Origin: Pedobacter lusitanus
GTDB taxonomy: Bacteria; Bacteroidota; Bacteroidia; Sphingobacteriales; Sphingobacteriaceae
NCBI RefSeq assembly: GCF_040026395.1
Contig: NZ_CP157278.1
Coordinates: 4,836,001-4,900,000, forward strand
DNA: 64,000 nt
Direction: 5' to 3'
Part shown: in pieces, positions 33,993 through 42,827 of the stretch
Layout of the letters: each line of letters starts with the position of its first letter
How positions within the stretch are numbered: position 1 is the first letter of the stretch
Notes under the pieces: generated by a model
Database searches by the model: none
What the model was told of the DNA's origin: nothing
Seen by the model: only the letters and a program-made list of their open reading frames with translations
Position numbers and translations under genes: made by a program

Positions 33993-34223
33993 ACATATTC
34001 CTACGTAAACTGGATGGGGGAGGTTGTTAGTAGGGATAGTTTTTTTTTACCTTTTTTAAGGAAAACCTGTTCCCTTTTTCCAGCAGGAGCTTCGGGTGTG
34101 GATAATAGTTTTGTTCCTGAATTGCTTAATTAGCATACGATAACACTCATTTGTGTGTTATTAAAGTTAAATTGTTTGTTTTTAAATTAATCCAGGTAGC
34201 TTTATTGTCAGAGATTTAATTAT
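33993..34223. other. Upstream region of the coiled-coil gene
   Basis: No gene seen in these 231 bases. A TAGTTTTG box at 34106-34113 is a possible promoter about 110 bases before the ATG at 34224, and a small TAACAC...GTGTTA hairpin lies at 34141-34160 in the would-be leader. Confidence 0.4.
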
Positions 34224-34640
34224 ATGAAACAATTTAAAGAGCAATTAGCTGTTTTAGTAAGAATTATCCAGACAGTAACCGGTCTTTTGGGGCGTATAAA
34301 TATCGAAATTGCCAGTATTAATGAAAGACTTAATGAAATTGAGCTAAGACTGGATAAAGTAGAATACAGGAAGGTCCCGATCGCAGATAAGTCTGAAATA
34401 ATACCCAAAGGAGAAGATGAAAGACTAAATCAGGTTGAAGACAGGTTAAATCACTTAGATGGAAGAGCGGATAAGCCGGACAAGATAACTGATGAGGCTC
34501 CGGTTAGACCTGATGTGGTTAAATATAATTCTGATGAGGTTAATAAAAAACTAGACTTTTTAATACAGGAAATTGTCAGGATGGAGGGGGTAACCCGGTA
34601 TGTCGATCCGGAAGGGAATCTCAGGACAATGAATTCTTAG
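34224..34640 (+). CDS. Coiled-coil protein of unknown function
   Basis: A 138-residue, strongly charged helical protein. Heptad-like sequence runs through residues 15-50 and 65-85 (INERLNEIELRLDKVE; RLNQVEDRLNHLDGR). There is no signal peptide or membrane segment. Likely an oligomeric coiled coil; no family recognised. Single gene with a separate downstream promoter for the next gene. Confidence 0.7.
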   Translation: MKQFKEQLAVLVRIIQTVTGLLGRINIEIASINERLNEIELRLDKVEYRKVPIADKSEIIPKGEDERLNQVEDRLNHLDGRADKPDKITDEAPVRPDVVKYNSDEVNKKLDFLIQEIVRMEGVTRYVDPEGNLRTMNS

Positions 34641-34771
34641 ACCGGATGAATAGCTAATAGTTCCGGGTGTTAAACCGGAGATCCCATAGCAGAATTGCCA
34701 TTGCTCAACTATTTGTCCGTGATGCAGGATTATTTGTTTATAATCTTATCTCAAATTCAGTAAATAGATGA

Positions 34772-34779
34772 TACTTTTG
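34772..34779 (+). promoter_or_regulatory. Predicted -7 box (TACTTTTG) of the gene at 34810
   Basis: TACTTTTG matches TAnnTTTG 30 bases before the ATG at 34810. Confidence 0.5.
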
Positions 34780-34809
34780 TCTCTGTTTATTTAAAACATT
34801 TAATTTTTT

Positions 34810-35229
34810 ATGAAGATTCAAGGTGTGATTGGTGTCTTATTGATGGCTGTAGGCGGAATGTGTCCGCTCGTACATGTACCTATTATTGGAAACTGGAACT
34901 ATTTCGGAATAGACCAGTCCCTGGGGATTATCTTTTACGTGATAGTTGTACTGGCTTTTTTAGGCGCATTTCTGAATAAAACAGGTTTACTGCGGTTTTG
35001 CGGATGGGCTGCTATTGCGTTGGTGATTCTGACACTGGCTGCAGTCTGGTTTAAATCACATGATTACTTTAGTTTTATACATTTTAAGAAACTGATCAAT
35101 CTGGCTTCAGGTATGGTGAAATATAAATGGGGATGGTTTGTCATTCTTGCGGGAGTATTGCCTTTGATTACAGTACGGAAAACAGTTCCGGTACAGCAGA
35201 TCCCGGTAGTACCACTCTCAGAGGCATAG
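34810..35229 (+). CDS. Four-helix membrane protein of unknown function
   Basis: A 139-residue protein with about four hydrophobic segments (IQGVIGVLLMAVGGMCPLVH; LGIIFYVIVVLAFLGAFL; FCGWAAIALVILTLAAVWF; WGWFVILAGVLPLITV). The first may be a signal anchor. No family recognised. It precedes ccmB by 206 bases, and ccmB has its own promoter box, so there is no evidence of a link with cytochrome maturation. Confidence 0.7.
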   Translation: MKIQGVIGVLLMAVGGMCPLVHVPIIGNWNYFGIDQSLGIIFYVIVVLAFLGAFLNKTGLLRFCGWAAIALVILTLAAVWFKSHDYFSFIHFKKLINLASGMVKYKWGWFVILAGVLPLITVRKTVPVQQIPVVPLSEA

Positions 35230-35420
35230 CAGAATTGCTTTCTGTCAGTAATTTTTATGTTTTAGTTTAATCCTTCAGGTCTTCACACATTCTTAATGTA
35301 AATTCTGTATATCCAACAGATTCTTGTGTTACAGGTCTGTTCTTTTATCATAGAAGTACAATATAATCAATATTTGAGCAGGAAATGGGTGTTGTCCGGT
35401 GAAAAAACAATCCATAAAAT

Positions 35421-35428
35421 TATCTTTG
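35421..35428 (+). promoter_or_regulatory. Predicted -7 box (TATCTTTG) of ccmB
   Basis: TATCTTTG lies 7 bases before the ccmB ATG, implying a very short leader. Confidence 0.55.
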
Positions 35429-35435
35429 TGCCGAA

Positions 35436-36095
35436 ATGCAATTAATAAAGGAAGTTAAATATTTGATTGGGAAAGAGTTGCTGCTGGAGTGGCGCTCAAA
35501 ATATGCTTTGAATGGGGTAGTACTGTATGTGGTATCTACAGTATTTGTCTGCTTTCTTTCCTTTGTATCACTCAAAGGAATAACCTGGAATGCTTTATTC
35601 TGGATTATTATGTTGTTTGCCTCTATTAATGCGGTCTCGAAAAGTTTTCTTCAGGAGAGCAAGGGGAGGCAATTGTATATATATACTATAGCGAGCCCGC
35701 TTGCGCTGATTATTTCAAAAACTATATACAATATTTTTCTCATGCTGCTGCTCACCCTGATTGCTTTAGGGTTTTATACACTGGTATTTGATTATGTCCC
35801 TGAAGATATGGGCCTGTATCTTGTGGCCACTATATTGGGAAGCCTGAGTTTTTCGACGATATTCACAATGATATCAGCAATAGCATCAAAGGCCGGTAAT
35901 GGGGGGATGCTAATGGCTATCTTAAGCTTTCCGGTAATCATTCCGGTGATTACGCTGCTGATTAAGCTAAGTAAAAATGCAATCGACGGACTTGATAGAA
36001 GTGTAAGTCTTGATGAAATTGGTATTCTTTTAATTATCAATGTTCTGGTTGCTGTATTTGCATTGATGTTATTTCCGTATTTGTGGCGGGATTAG
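35436..36095 (+). CDS. ccmB: Haem exporter permease CcmB
   Basis: A 219-residue inner-membrane protein with about six transmembrane helices. The start IKEVKYLIGKELLLEWRSKYALNG (given for its position: residues 3-26) followed by helices and a GMLMAILSFPVIIPVITLLI segment is typical of CcmB, the permease of the CcmABCD haem-handling complex. The length equals that of other CcmB proteins. The ATPase CcmA is not next to it here. Confidence 0.9.
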   Translation: MQLIKEVKYLIGKELLLEWRSKYALNGVVLYVVSTVFVCFLSFVSLKGITWNALFWIIMLFASINAVSKSFLQESKGRQLYIYTIASPLALIISKTIYNIFLMLLLTLIALGFYTLVFDYVPEDMGLYLVATILGSLSFSTIFTMISAIASKAGNGGMLMAILSFPVIIPVITLLIKLSKNAIDGLDRSVSLDEIGILLIINVLVAVFALMLFPYLWRD

Positions 36096-36133
36096 CGGAA
36101 TTATAAAAATTAAAAAAATATATAAAGCTTTAT

Positions 36134-36141
36134 TACCTTTG
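36134..36141 (+). promoter_or_regulatory. Predicted -7 box (TACCTTTG) of ccmC
   Basis: TACCTTTG fits TAnnTTTG, in the ccmB-ccmC gap, about 70 bases before the ccmC ATG. Confidence 0.4.
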
Positions 36142-36212
36142 AACTCGCAAAATTAAAATATCGTGCTGAGTTGTGAGCTGATTAATAAGCGAGCGATCTT
36201 AAATTTAAATAA

Positions 36213-36872
36213 ATGTATAAATCCTGGTGGAAAATTTTGGGAGCAGTACTGGTAGTTTATTCTACAGTATTCGGCTTCTTGTCTTCAGTTCCTGCTTTAC
36301 CTATATTGCATCAAAGCATTAGAAATCTATATTTCCATGTACCCATGTGGTTTAGTATGATTGTGCTTTTCAGTGTATCAGTATTTCACAGTATAAAATA
36401 CCTGAGCAATAATAATGAAGAGCATGACAGGAAAGCTGTACAAAGTGTTAATGCAGGTGTGATATTCGGTATTCTGGGGATCATTACAGGGGCTATCTGG
36501 GCTAAATTTACGTGGGGGCAGGCCTGGAGTTTTGATGTGAAACAAAATTTTGCAGCTATCGCACTTCTGCTGTATTTTGCATATCTGATACTTAGAAATG
36601 CAATTGATGAAGATCAGAAAAGAGCCAAAATTGCAGCTATCTATAATATTTTTGCGTTTCCCATGATGGTGGTATTACTTTTTGTATTGCCACGATTATC
36701 AGATTCTCTGCATCCGGGTAATGGTGGTAATCCAGGATTTAATGCCTATGATCTGGATAGCCATATGAGAATGGTCTTTTATCCTGCCTGTCTGGGATGG
36801 ATCCTGATTGGCTACTGGATATATACTTTACTTTTCAGAGTATCTTCTTTAGAGAAAAATAAAACAGCATAA
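36213..36872 (+). CDS. ccmC: Cytochrome c maturation protein CcmC
   Basis: A 219-residue membrane protein with six predicted helices of the haem-handling family. The tryptophan-rich segment is seen in IWAKFTWGQAWSFDVKQNFA (compare WGTWWxWD), and conserved histidines lie in YFHVPMWFSM and in the periplasmic loop before the fifth helix (DSLHPGN). CcmC passes haem to CcmE. ccmD follows after 149 bases. Confidence 0.92.
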   Translation: MYKSWWKILGAVLVVYSTVFGFLSSVPALPILHQSIRNLYFHVPMWFSMIVLFSVSVFHSIKYLSNNNEEHDRKAVQSVNAGVIFGILGIITGAIWAKFTWGQAWSFDVKQNFAAIALLLYFAYLILRNAIDEDQKRAKIAAIYNIFAFPMMVVLLFVLPRLSDSLHPGNGGNPGFNAYDLDSHMRMVFYPACLGWILIGYWIYTLLFRVSSLEKNKTA

Positions 36873-37021
36873 TTCTATAAATAATAAATACAACGGTGTC
36901 GCCTGCCGATTTGGCCAACTCAATCAGCTAATCAGATCCACGAAGTTTTAATACGAACTGAAGATCAAAACTGGTCCCGGTTTAGCTAAAATAACAGGTG
37001 CTCCGAAAAAAATATAATCAG

Positions 37022-37228
37022 ATGAAGAAACTAATTACTACAGTCCTGATGTTAATGGTTACCATGCAGCTTTTTGCACAGGAACAGAGTTCTGTCATTA
37101 CTGATACCCTTGCCGGATCAGAGAAAATTTATGTAGTTGCTGTATGTGCAGTAGTTATTTTACTGGGACTGATCTTTTTCATGTTCTCAATTGACCGGAG
37201 ATTAAAAAAACTAGAAAAAAAATCTTAA
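37022..37228 (+). CDS. ccmD: Small haem-exporter accessory protein, CcmD-like
   Basis: A 68-residue protein with a signal-like N-terminus (MKKLITTVLMLMVTMQLFAQ), one transmembrane helix (IYVVAVCAVVILLGLIFFMF) and a basic cytoplasmic tail (DRRLKKLEKKS). CcmD proteins are small, single-helix and basic at the C-terminus; position after ccmC supports the call. I start at the ATG at 37022 rather than 8 codons upstream, so that the signal sequence begins correctly. Confidence 0.78.
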   Translation: MKKLITTVLMLMVTMQLFAQEQSSVITDTLAGSEKIYVVAVCAVVILLGLIFFMFSIDRRLKKLEKKS

Positions 37229-37313
37229 GGTAAAAATTTTATTCTAAAGCCTTTAACACAGGTTTTTGGGTGATTTTAAATGGGGTGTTTCACTTACACT
37301 AAGCAATTATTAA

Positions 37314-37346
37314 TTTGTATTAATCGTTTTTTTTAGTGCAATTTTG
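37314..37346 (+). promoter_or_regulatory. Predicted gdhA promoter (TTTG, 21 bases, CAATTTTG)
   Basis: TTTG at 37314-37317 and CAATTTTG at 37339-37346 are spaced by 21 bases, close to the Bacteroidota -33/-7 pattern except for C in the first -7 position. It would give a leader of about 40 bases before the ATG at 37393. Confidence 0.5.
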
Positions 37347-37392
37347 CAGGTATAAGAATAAGAACATAATTCAAATTCATAAAAATCAAATA

Positions 37393-38814
37393 ATGGCTAC
37401 TACAGCAAACGAGACAAATTTTTTTACAGATGTCTGTAAAAACTTTGATAACGCAGCACAATTCACCGGTCACCCAGAGGGTTTACTATCACAAATTAAA
37501 GCTTGTAACAGTGTTTATCGTTTCCAATTCCCAATTCGCAGAGGAAATGGCTTCGAGGTAATTGATGCATGGCGTGTTGAGCACTCTCACCACATGAGTC
37601 CTACCAAAGGAGGGATTCGCTACAGTGAAATGGTTAATGAAGATGAGGTAATGGCATTGGCAGCATTAATGACTTACAAATGTGCTATCGTGAATGTTCC
37701 TTTTGGTGGTGCAAAAGGTGGTATTAAAATTACGCCAAAAAACTATACTACAGGTGAATTGGAAAATATCACCCGTCGTTATACTACTGAATTAATTAAA
37801 AAGAATTTTATCGGTCCTGGTATTGACGTTCCTGCTCCTGATTACGGATCTGGTGAACGTGAAATGAGCTGGATCGCTGATACATATATGACAATGAATC
37901 CAGGTCAGCTGGATGCTTTGGGTTGCGTAACCGGAAAGCCGATCGCTTTACACGGTATCCGCGGACGTAAAGAGGCTACTGGTCGTGGTGTTGCTTTTGC
38001 CATAAGAGAATGCGTAAGAGTAACTGAAGACATGAATAAACTAGGTTTTAAAGCTGGTTTAGAAGATAAAAGAGTTATCGTTCAGGGATTAGGAAATGTA
38101 GGGTATCACTCTGCAAAATTCCTTACTGAATTTGGTGCTACAATTGTTGGACTTTGTGAATATGAAGGTGCTATCTACAATGAGAACGGACTTAATGTTG
38201 ACGAGGTGTTTGCACATCGTAAATTAACAGGTTCAATCTTAGGTTTCCCGGGAGCTAAAGAATTTAAAAATTCTATGGAAGGTCTGGAGCAGCCATGTGA
38301 TATCCTTGTTCCTGCAGCTCTGGAGAATCAGATTACTGTAGAAAACATCAAAAACATCAAGGCGAAAATTATTGCTGAAGGTGCAAACGGACCATGTACT
38401 CCTGAAGCTGAAGAAATCTTCACTGAAATGGGTGGTATTATCATTCCTGATATGTACTGTAATGCTGGTGGTGTAACCGTTTCTTACTTTGAGTGGTTGA
38501 AAAACCTTTCTCACGTAGCTTTTGGCCGTATGGAAAAACGTTATGCAGAAAACTCAAACGCTAACTTAATCAATACACTGGAAAGTTTAACTGGTCAGAG
38601 CATTCCGGCTGAGCACCGTTTAATGATTGTTAAAGGTGCTTCTGAGATGGAACTGGTAAATTCAGGATTAGAAGATACTATGATTCACTCTTACCATGAA
38701 ATCAGAGAGACTTTAGTAACTAAACCAGGTATCCAGACTTTAAGAACTGCTGCTTTTGTTGGTTCAATTGACAAAATTGCTGTTTCTTACATGAACTTAG
38801 GTATCTGGCCATAA
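37393..38814 (+). CDS. gdhA: Glutamate dehydrogenase (Glu/Leu/Phe/Val family)
   Basis: Interconverts glutamate and 2-oxoglutarate plus ammonia. The 473-residue protein shows the substrate-binding GGAKGGI loop, the [12 protein letters not shown] region, and the nucleotide-binding [27 protein letters not shown] and [11 protein letters not shown] follow. The start at 37393 (MATTANETN) is chosen over one 19 codons upstream because the promoter at 37314-37346 lies within that longer frame. Coenzyme preference cannot be read reliably. It has its own promoter and terminator inside the ccm cluster. Confidence 0.93.
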   Translation: MATTANETNFFTDVCKNFDNAAQFTGHPEGLLSQIKACNSVYRFQFPIRRGNGFEVIDAWRVEHSHHMSPTKGGIRYSEMVNEDEVMALAALMTYKCAIVNVPFGGAKGGIKITPKNYTTGELENITRRYTTELIKKNFIGPGIDVPAPDYGSGEREMSWIADTYMTMNPGQLDALGCVTGKPIALHGIRGRKEATGRGVAFAIRECVRVTEDMNKLGFKAGLEDKRVIVQGLGNVGYHSAKFLTEFGATIVGLCEYEGAIYNENGLNVDEVFAHRKLTGSILGFPGAKEFKNSMEGLEQPCDILVPAALENQITVENIKNIKAKIIAEGANGPCTPEAEEIFTEMGGIIIPDMYCNAGGVTVSYFEWLKNLSHVAFGRMEKRYAENSNANLINTLESLTGQSIPAEHRLMIVKGASEMELVNSGLEDTMIHSYHEIRETLVTKPGIQTLRTAAFVGSIDKIAVSYMNLGIWP

Positions 38815-38837
38815 GGTTCAGCTAAATAAATTATTGA

Positions 38838-38869
38838 ATCCGCAACGTGAAAACGTTGCGGATTTTTTT
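38838..38869 (+). terminator. Terminator of gdhA
   Basis: 11-bp perfect stem (38838-38848 with 38853-38863), GAAA tetraloop, then a run of T. It is 23 bases after the gdhA stop. Confidence 0.93.
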
Positions 38870-38957
38870 ATGCTCCAATATGACATTCATCTTGAAATCC
38901 CTGCACCGGTAATTTCGTATATTGGTATGGAGGAATGATTGCTGAAATCATCTGGTT

Positions 38958-39617
38958 ATGAAAAGAGTTATATATTTCTTAATTGTCTGTTTACTGCTCG
39001 CTTCCTGTTCGGGCAGAGAGCAAAAGATATCCAGTAAAAATGGATTTGCAGTATTACCCAAACCTAATTCCGATGAAGCTGTAGCTACCTTTGCAGGTGG
39101 TTGTTTCTGGGCTATGCAGGAAAGCCTGATCCAGCTGAAAGGAGTGAATACAGTAATCAGCGGATATGCTGGCGGAACTACCGTAAATCCTACCTATGAA
39201 GATATGATGGGGCAGAATACCGGTCATGCAGAATCGGTACAGGTTTATTATAATCCGGCGCAGATTTCCTATGAACAACTGGTACATGCTTTTTTCTTTG
39301 CACATGACCCCACTCAGTTAAACAGACAGGGGCCGGATGTAGGAGATAATTACCGGTCTGTTGCTTTTTACCGGAGTACGCAGGAAAGAAAGACAATAGC
39401 TAAAGTAATGACAGAAATGCAGGCTGCCAATTACTATGCCGGTGGTTTTGTTACAGAACTGGAGCCTTTTCGGGCATTTTATCCAGCAGAAACCTCTCAG
39501 CAAGACTATTATGAACGCAATTTATGGGATCCATACATTAGAAACGTTTCTAAACCTAAAGTCATGCACGTAAGAAAAGAGCTGCCTCAACTTATTAAAA
39601 ATGAATATCTTAAGTAG
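38958..39617 (+). CDS. msrA: Peptide methionine sulfoxide reductase MsrA, lipoprotein
   Basis: Reduces methionine-S-sulfoxide in oxidised proteins. A lipobox ends at C17 (CLLLASC), so the enzyme is lipid-anchored in the cell envelope, unlike the usual cytoplasmic MsrA. The catalytic cysteine is C49 in AGGCFW, followed by SGYAGG, GHAESVQV and the conserved Tyr/Glu residues. No MsrB domain is fused. It lies between gdhA and ccmE; an envelope repair role next to cytochrome maturation is plausible but positional. Confidence 0.93.
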   Translation: MKRVIYFLIVCLLLASCSGREQKISSKNGFAVLPKPNSDEAVATFAGGCFWAMQESLIQLKGVNTVISGYAGGTTVNPTYEDMMGQNTGHAESVQVYYNPAQISYEQLVHAFFFAHDPTQLNRQGPDVGDNYRSVAFYRSTQERKTIAKVMTEMQAANYYAGGFVTELEPFRAFYPAETSQQDYYERNLWDPYIRNVSKPKVMHVRKELPQLIKNEYLK

Positions 39618-39741
39618 GTTGTTTCTCCCTGTTCAAAATATAGAGGCTGGCATTATGTCGTTTATTTGTCAGCCAACTATCAATATTTTGTCATCTAAAG
39701 TAATAGCCGGTGCCTAAAGGATATTAGGTACTTATATTTTT

Positions 39742-39749
39742 TATCTTTG
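39742..39749 (+). promoter_or_regulatory. Predicted -7 box (TATCTTTG) upstream of ccmE
   Basis: TATCTTTG is 165 bases before the ccmE ATG, an unusually long distance for this genome. Confidence 0.45.
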
Positions 39750-39754
39750 TGTAC

Positions 39755-39835
39755 TCTTTTAACTGGTTAGGGAAGGAGGTTCGTGTGAGCAAGCTATATC
39801 CTATTTTAAACTGGCGGAGCCGGTTTGATTTTTAA
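39755..39835 (+). ncRNA. Possible short structured RNA or ccmE leader
   Basis: About 80 bases between a TATCTTTG box and a terminator-like hairpin: AAACTGGC (39808-39815) pairs with GCCGGTTT (39819-39826; one G-T wobble) around GGA, followed by GATTTTT. It matches no RNA family I know (not SRP RNA, not a standard riboswitch core). It could be a small RNA ending at the hairpin or an attenuated leader of ccmEF. Confidence 0.3.
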
Positions 39836-39913
39836 CCATGAAAAAGCTTATGACACATTTTTTAATAATGTACGTCTGCGAACATCAAATTTGACAAAAA
39901 ACGATATATTCTC

Positions 39914-40324
39914 ATGAAGAAAAGTGCAATTATTGGCTTAATTACAATAGCTATCTGTGTTTGTTTCCTGGTAAGCTTAAATGCTGATACCAGTAACTAT
40001 TCGACTTTTACAGAGGCGGCTAAGGACTCGAGAGAGTTTCACGTAATGGGACACTGGGCAAAAGAAAAGGGAACTTATTATGATGCTTTAAAAGATGCCA
40101 ATCATTTTTCATTCTATATGAAAGATGAAAAGGGTGATGTTAAAAAAGTGATTTACAGTGGTACCAAACCACAGGATTTTGAACGTTCTGAAAAGCTTGT
40201 ACTGATCGGTAAAATGAACAGTGATACTTTTTATGCTTCTAAAATATTAATGAAGTGCCCTTCTAAATATAATAACGACCTAGTAGAGATAAAGCAGGAC
40301 GGACAGGTTAAACGATACAAATAA
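39914..40324 (+). CDS. ccmE: Haem chaperone CcmE, CxxxY variant
   Basis: Carries haem covalently from CcmC to CcmF in the periplasm. The 136-residue protein has an N-terminal membrane anchor (AIIGLITIAICVCFLVSL) and an OB-fold domain. The haem-binding position, a histidine in HxxxY in most bacteria, is a cysteine here: C115-P-S-K-Y119. This CxxxY type is known from archaea and Desulfovibrio. ccmF starts 6 bases downstream, so the two are one unit. Confidence 0.9.
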   Translation: MKKSAIIGLITIAICVCFLVSLNADTSNYSTFTEAAKDSREFHVMGHWAKEKGTYYDALKDANHFSFYMKDEKGDVKKVIYSGTKPQDFERSEKLVLIGKMNSDTFYASKILMKCPSKYNNDLVEIKQDGQVKRYK

Positions 40325-40329
40325 TTTTA

Positions 40330-42798
40330 ATGGACATACAATTCACAGGAGAAACCCTCCTCCCCGGCAAAGTTGGGCAGTTTTTTATTGTTTTAGCGTT
40401 TGCCGCTGCATTACTTTCAACGATTTCTTATTTCTTTGCAACCCGCAATAAAGACCTTGCTGATAAATCCTGGCAAAGGTTGGGAAGAATAGCATTCTTA
40501 ATTAATCTGTTTAGTGTAATTGGAATTGGTGTAACCTTGTTTTACCTGATCCTTAATCATTATAACGAATACTATTACGTTTATTCGCACTCTTCAAAAA
40601 CACTTCCTGTTTACTATATTGTTTCTGCCTTCTGGGAAGGACAGGAAGGTAGTTTCTGGCTTTGGGCATTCTGGCAGGCAATATTGGGAACTATCCTGAT
40701 GTGGAAAGCGAGGACATGGGAAAACGGTGTAATGACAGTTGTCTCTTTCTCGCAGGTGTTCTTGACCTCGATGCTTTTAGGCGTTCAGATCTGGACAGAG
40801 CGTGTCGGAAGTTCTCCTTTTATCCTTTTAAGGGATGCTGTAAATCTTAAAGAAATGGCACCGGTAGTATTTGCTGATGCTGAAAACTATAAAAACTACC
40901 TGAAGTTTATTACTGATGGAAGAGGATTAAACCCACTTTTACAGAATTACTGGATGGTTATTCACCCGCCAACCCTGTTCCTTGGTTTTGCAAGTATGGT
41001 TGTTCCTTTTGCTTATGTGATTACCGGTTTATGGCAAAAAAGATATAAAGAATGGGTAAAACCTGCTATGCCATGGGCACTGTTCGCAGTAATGGTTTTA
41101 GGAACGGGAATCATCATGGGCTCTTTCTGGGCTTATGAGGCACTTAACTTTGGTGGATTCTGGGCATGGGACCCGGTTGAAAATGCATCCCTGATTCCAT
41201 GGCTTACTTTAATTGGTGCTGTCCATGTGATGATTGCTTTCAAAAACACAGGGCATGCTTTTTTTACTTCAATCGCACTGGTTTTAGTAAGTTTTATCCT
41301 GGTACTATATGCTTCTTTCTTAACCAGAAGTGGTATTCTTGGAGAGACATCAGTACATTCATTCACAGATCTTGGAATGTTCGGACATCTGATTCTTTAC
41401 AATGTAGTTTTCCTGGTTATTCCGGTTGTACTGATTGTTTTACGCTGGAAAGAATTACCTATTACCAATAAAGACGAAGAAACTTATTCAAGAGAATTCT
41501 GGATGTTCATCGGAGCATTGGTTGTAACAGTAGCGTGTATACAGGTAATCTTTTCTACCTCAGTTCCGGTATTTAATAAAGCATTCGGAACTAATTTTGC
41601 TCCGCCTATTGACGCGATTAAGTATTATAATCAATGGCAGGCCCCTTTTGCTATTCTGATTACGATGATTTCTGGTTTCTCCCAGTTCTTAAAATACAAA
41701 CGAACCGATACCCGTAAGTTCTACAGCAGCCTGATTGCTACATTAATTATTGCTGTAGTAGTTACAGCAGGTTTTGTTTATATAACCAATGTATACAACA
41801 ACCTGATCTATATTTTACTGTCGTTCAGCTGTATGTTCGCTATCCTTTCCAATGCCCGTATTCTGACACAAGGATTTAGTGGTAAAGGTAAATTAGTCGG
41901 AGCAGCTGTAGCACACATCGGATTTGCATTATTACTGGTAGGTGCACTGGTTGCTGCTGCTACAAGCAGACCTGTTTCTATCAATGCAACGAACTTTATT
42001 CCCGTAAAAGATTTCGAGAAGGTTGAAAAACCAGGTGAAAACATGGTGTTGTACAAAAATGAGCCTAAGAAAATGGGACGTTTCACTGTGACTTACACTA
42101 ATGATACCACGATAGCACCTAATACTTATTACACCCTGAATTTTAAGGTGATTGATGAAAAAACAGGTAAGCTTAAAGAAGATTTTAATCTGAATCCACG
42201 TGTTCAGATCAATGAGAAAATGGGGCTGATTGCATCTCCTGATACCAAACATTATCTTACTTACGATGTGTATACACATATTACCAGTGCTCCGGATAAA
42301 AAAGAGGCACATGCAGAGAGTGATGCCCAGAGTGAAGAACAGAATTATAAAAAACCAAGAGTAGTTACCGTTAGCACAGGTGATACCTTACATACCAGCA
42401 GTGGTATTATCACGGTGAAAGATCTTAACTTCAAACCAACTGCAAAAAGTCTTGCGCTGGCTGAAGGTGATATCGCAGTAGGTCTTCCATTGGAGATCGA
42501 CCTGAATGGAAAGATTTATAAAGCAGAGCCTATATTCCTGGTTAAAGGACATAATACATTTGACTTTGCCCGCAATATTCCTGAATTAGGTTTAAGACTG
42601 AGATTTACCAAGATACTTCCTGATCAGAAAAAAGTAGAACTGCAGGTATTTGAAAAACCTCAGCAGTCTAAAGACTGGGTAGTGTTTAAGTCTATTGAAT
42701 TCCCTTATATCAATTTATATTGGGTAGGTTTGATTGTAATGGTGATTGGATTTGTAATTTCCATTATCAGACGACAAAAAGAAATTAAGACAGTCTGA
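40330..42798 (+). CDS. ccmF: Cytochrome c haem lyase subunit CcmF
   Basis: An 822-residue polytopic protein that attaches haem to apocytochrome c. It has the WWD signature (GGFWAWDPVENASLIPW, about residues 275-291), flanking conserved histidines (VIHPPTLFLGF, FLTRSG region) and a large periplasmic domain before the last helix (about 560-790). It is longer than the proteobacterial protein (about 650). No CcmG, CcmH or CcmI gene is near, so the apocytochrome-handling part is elsewhere or absent. Confidence 0.93.
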   Translation: MDIQFTGETLLPGKVGQFFIVLAFAAALLSTISYFFATRNKDLADKSWQRLGRIAFLINLFSVIGIGVTLFYLILNHYNEYYYVYSHSSKTLPVYYIVSAFWEGQEGSFWLWAFWQAILGTILMWKARTWENGVMTVVSFSQVFLTSMLLGVQIWTERVGSSPFILLRDAVNLKEMAPVVFADAENYKNYLKFITDGRGLNPLLQNYWMVIHPPTLFLGFASMVVPFAYVITGLWQKRYKEWVKPAMPWALFAVMVLGTGIIMGSFWAYEALNFGGFWAWDPVENASLIPWLTLIGAVHVMIAFKNTGHAFFTSIALVLVSFILVLYASFLTRSGILGETSVHSFTDLGMFGHLILYNVVFLVIPVVLIVLRWKELPITNKDEETYSREFWMFIGALVVTVACIQVIFSTSVPVFNKAFGTNFAPPIDAIKYYNQWQAPFAILITMISGFSQFLKYKRTDTRKFYSSLIATLIIAVVVTAGFVYITNVYNNLIYILLSFSCMFAILSNARILTQGFSGKGKLVGAAVAHIGFALLLVGALVAAATSRPVSINATNFIPVKDFEKVEKPGENMVLYKNEPKKMGRFTVTYTNDTTIAPNTYYTLNFKVIDEKTGKLKEDFNLNPRVQINEKMGLIASPDTKHYLTYDVYTHITSAPDKKEAHAESDAQSEEQNYKKPRVVTVSTGDTLHTSSGIITVKDLNFKPTAKSLALAEGDIAVGLPLEIDLNGKIYKAEPIFLVKGHNTFDFARNIPELGLRLRFTKILPDQKKVELQVFEKPQQSKDWVVFKSIEFPYINLYWVGLIVMVIGFVISIIRRQKEIKTV

Positions 42799-42827
42799 TT
42801 AGAACCTGTAAATTTAAAAGACTCTCG

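Noticed and set aside
39755..39835. SRP RNA, tRNA or cobalamin riboswitch in the ccmE leader
   Set aside because: The GGTTCG near 39778 is not followed by a tRNA T-arm and acceptor, there is no SRP GGAAGGAAGC core, and the riboswitch core is absent.
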